Shown in pieces: positions 7,919 to 10,000 of a stretch of 10,000 bases of DNA; the stretch's first letter is position 1; every line of letters begins with the position of its first letter. Both the position numbers and the translations under genes were made by a program. A model generated the notes under the pieces. The model ran no database searches. It was not told where the DNA came from and saw nothing but the letters and a program-made list of their open reading frames with translations. This DNA is from Trachelipus rathkii (lineage: Eukaryota; Arthropoda; Malacostraca; Isopoda; Trachelipodidae), in assembly GCA_015478945.1 (NCBI GenBank), contig JABUQX010028315.1, positions 30,001 through 40,000 on the forward strand, read 5' to 3'.

Positions 7919-7981
7919 CCACACACAAACGCAGACGAACGCATCCTTTCACACCGACACACACACATACATACACACTAA
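7919..7981. repeat. CA-rich degenerate microsatellite
   Basis: ACACACA blocks mixed with CGCAGACGAACGCATCC and CATACATACACAC variants. An old, interrupted (CA)n repeat. Confidence 0.75.
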
Positions 7982-8092
7982 TAGTAGTTTCAAAACTATA
8001 ATAGTTATTACCTTTTTAGTATGCTTAGAATAGTAGGTTAAGTTTTTCTCTCTTCTCCCTCTGTGTTGATGGTTTAGAAAAAATTTTCCATC

Positions 8093-8201
8093 TTATTATT
8101 ATTTTATTATTATTATTATTATTATTATTTGGACTTCACTTTATTCTCTTGTTTTTTATTTGTTGACCCTTTTTTTTTTTTTTTTATTATTATTATTATT
8201 A
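8093..8201. repeat. Two (ATT)n blocks around a T run
   Basis: ATT repeats at 8093-8130 and 8186-8201, the second preceded by a run of 16 T (8170-8185). T-run plus ATT on this strand would read as (AAT)n followed by poly(A) on the other, so it could mark the tail of a minus-strand retroposon, but no body was recognised. Confidence 0.8.
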
Positions 8202-8935
8202 CATTTGATTTTTTGGGCATTATTTTTGGGTATTTATTTTTGAACAACTAAAATTAAATTTATATAAAATCTTTATCGAGTTTGATTCTACCCTTAGTTT
8301 TTTGCTTTCTCAACATTAGAAAGCAAAACGTGTATTACTAGACTTTATTTTAATATTCTGTTAAAAGCAGTTCGAAAAATAGTGATAGTAGTGGTACTAC
8401 TATATTAGCAGTATAATAAAATCATCCAGAATGGTATTTAGTAATTGTTGTTTTTAGATTTAAAAAAAAAAAAACTACCTTTTAACGTGCTTTATCCCCT
8501 ATGCCGGTTGGTAATGCAGAGGGGACCACAGAATCGTATTGAAAAGGTGACTCTCTGAGAATGCAGCGGGAGCAACGTTCGATTTTAAAAGTCATGTACT
8601 ATATATTAGTTGTGAAATATCTAAATTATTGGAAATTATGTTAATAAAGGCACGCTTTGATTTTTGCTTAATACGGACCCCATTTTAGCCCCTACCTTTA
8701 AATGGACATAAAATTTTAAATTTTTAGGCAATTTTGATCAAATCAAAAGCAAACTGCAGTTTTTGTGTTTAAAACGTATTTTTTTGAGTGTTTTTCTGTC
8801 TGTAGTCACTTATTTTGTATTTTCATTTTTTAAGAAAACCTTTTTTTTTTTACATTTTTCGGTATCGGTAACTTCATATCAATTAATTATTATTTCGAAA
8901 GGTTGAGCTTGTCACAACTTGAAAAACTAAATTAT
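8202..8935. other. AT-rich spacer, nothing recognised
   Basis: No gene seen. The only notable parts are an A run near 8462-8474, a less AT-rich patch at about 8485-8575, and a small hairpin TCCCCT (8495-8500) with AGGGGA (8520-8525). T-rich sequence at 8760-8880 precedes the large palindrome. Confidence 0.45.
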
Positions 8936-9822
8936 ACATAAGATTCGACTATTTACCTAAAACCTGTTGGGCAAGAATTATGTGCACACATCACTCTTGA
9001 TCCCCAATTTCCGAGTCAGATGATCGATTTTTCAAAACTGGTTTTTCTTTAAGTTTTGAAATTGAATATTTGCAAAATACATTTTTAGCGTCATCCGATC
9101 TGCATGAAGTTTTCAGGGCATTTGTAGTCTGGGGAAATGCACATTTTTTTTTAGATAATTTTTTTTTATATGCAGTAGGTTTTTATTTGTCATTGGAACA
9201 AATTTTCCAAAAAAAATCGGAGTAAAAAAGATGGATGAGTCACAGGAGATTTTACTCTCCATCAGCGGGATTCGAGCATTGGACACCGGTCGCAAGTGTT
9301 AACATATAACGCGGGATCTCTAAACCACTAGGCCATCCAGTGCCCCAAAAAAAGACGCTTCAAGCGTAGTTTTTAAAGCACCCAGATAATTTGATGTTGA
9401 TTGGATGAGTAGAAATAAAAAATATCAATATTTCACTTTTTTGAAAAAGTGAAATGAGATATTTTTTTTTTTCTACTCATCCGATCAACATCAAATTTTC
9501 AGGATGTTATATAGTCGGGTGAGATGCATCTTTTTTACTCAGATTATTTTTTTGTATACAAAAAAAAAATTTTTTTAATTTCCAAAAAAAATGTTTAAAA
9601 AAAGAATTATCTAAATATAAAATGTGCATCTCCCCAGACTACAAATGTCATGAAAATTTCATAGAGATCGGAAGACCAGAAAAAAAGATTATCACAATTT
9701 TTCAATTTCAAAACCAAAAAAATAAGTAGGTTTTGAAAATCGATCATTGCTTGGATTTGGGGTCAATAATCAATATTTCTTAACAGATTTTAGGTAACTA
9801 TCCAATCTTTGTATAGGTAAGG
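8936..9822. mobile_element. Large fold-back element (diverged palindrome) interrupted by a SINE
   Basis: The left arm (about 8936-9233 and 9347-9440) is the reverse complement of the right arm (about 9442-9822). Paired landmarks are TTACCTAAAACCTGTT (from 8953) with AACAGATTTTAGGTAA (9782-9797), TGATCGATTTT (9021) with AAAATCGATCA (about 9736-9746), CATTTGTAGTCTGGGG (9119) with CCCCAGACTACAAATG (9632-9647), and GATGTTGAT (9393) with ATCAACATC (9484-9492). The centre is a hairpin TTTCACTTTTT/GAAAAAGTGAAA near 9431-9454. Removing the SINE at 9234-9346 brings outer and inner arms into one register. No transposase is present. It is non-autonomous and old, judging by arm divergence. Confidence 0.8.
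9234..9346 (-). mobile_element. tRNA-derived SINE, minus strand
   Basis: On the minus strand the element starts GGGGCACTGGATGGCCTAG at 9346. An RNA polymerase III A box, TGGCCTAGTGG, lies at 9335-9325. A B-box-like TGCTCGAATCC lies at 9278-9268; the consensus is GGTTCGANTCC, so its 5' half has decayed. The body ends in a small hairpin GGAGA/TCTCC and GTGACTCATC. Near-identical direct repeats flank it, AAAAAAGATG (9224-9233) and AAAAAAAGACG (9347-9357), which fit a target-site duplication of about 10 bases. The A-to-B spacing is about 57 bases, longer than in a plain tRNA, so this is a SINE head and not a functional tRNA gene. Confidence 0.75.
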
Positions 9823-9896
9823 TTACCATATTTTATGATCTTAATTAAATGACGCGCTGACGCTAGCATTAGTTTGACCGTTCACTCACTCCGCGG

Positions 9897-10000
9897 CATA
9901 TATATATATATATATTTATATATGATAATATATATATATCACTATATATATAGTAGTATATATTATATTATATTAGTATTTATATAATACATAATATATA
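9897..10000. repeat. (TA)n tract running off the window
   Basis: Interrupted TA repeat with GATAATA and TAGTAGTA variants, continuing past the window end. Confidence 0.9.

Noticed and set aside
9113..9295. Minus-strand frame of 60 residues
   Set aside because: It crosses the SINE and the fold-back arm, so it is repeat sequence and not a gene.
9267..9346. Functional tRNA gene on the minus strand
   Set aside because: The B box is decayed, the spacing is too long, no acceptor stem pairs cleanly and a target-site duplication surrounds it, so it is a SINE.
1..10000. CRISPR array, phage, operon or other prokaryotic system
   Set aside because: No regular repeat-spacer array, no compact coding, no ribosome binding sites; the content is eukaryotic repeat sequence.

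Overview
This window looks like non-coding, repeat-dense DNA from an animal genome. It holds long interrupted (TA)n tracts, (ATT)n tracts, decayed retrotransposons, palindromic fold-back elements and one tRNA-derived SINE. There is no intact long reading frame and no prokaryotic gene organisation. The mix of a Penelope-like element with a GIY-YIG domain, an RNase H-bearing LINE and heavy TA/ATT microsatellites recalls marine invertebrates such as decapod crustaceans. That is a guess from genome style, not an identification.

Layout: 1-300 shows nothing recognisable. A degenerate minisatellite lies at about 309-405. An inverted repeat at about 575-705 forms the 5' edge of a broken Penelope-like element on the + strand (about 690-1480). 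Its GIY-YIG region has been partly duplicated in tandem (1060-1328). A fold-back hairpin lies at 1826-1940. From 2064 to 3306 there are four long AT tracts, with two islands of complex sequence between them. One island (2210-2418) is unassigned; the other (about 2716-2824) ends in a hAT-like terminus.

Two stretches look like exons of a host gene on the + strand. One, at 3309-3430, is followed by a consensus GTAAGT donor. The other, at 6591-7019, is acidic and rich in Ser, Asn and Asp and has two frame breaks. Both junctions are phase 0, so they could be neighbouring exons. The roughly 3.2 kb between them would then be an intron carrying a dead, 5'-truncated LINE in the same orientation (about 3975-6443), with RT, RNase H and Cys/His C-terminal remnants and a poly(A)/(ATT)n tail.

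The region 7047-8930 is mostly TA, ATT and CA microsatellites and AT-rich spacer. The most informative structure is at 8936-9822: a large diverged palindrome built from four copies of one motif. A 113 bp tRNA-derived SINE (minus strand, 9234-9346) sits in its left arm, flanked by a target-site duplication, and the right arm preserves the empty site. The window ends in another AT tract.

No new functional system is evident. The points of interest are the structural histories of the repeats and the possible host gene.
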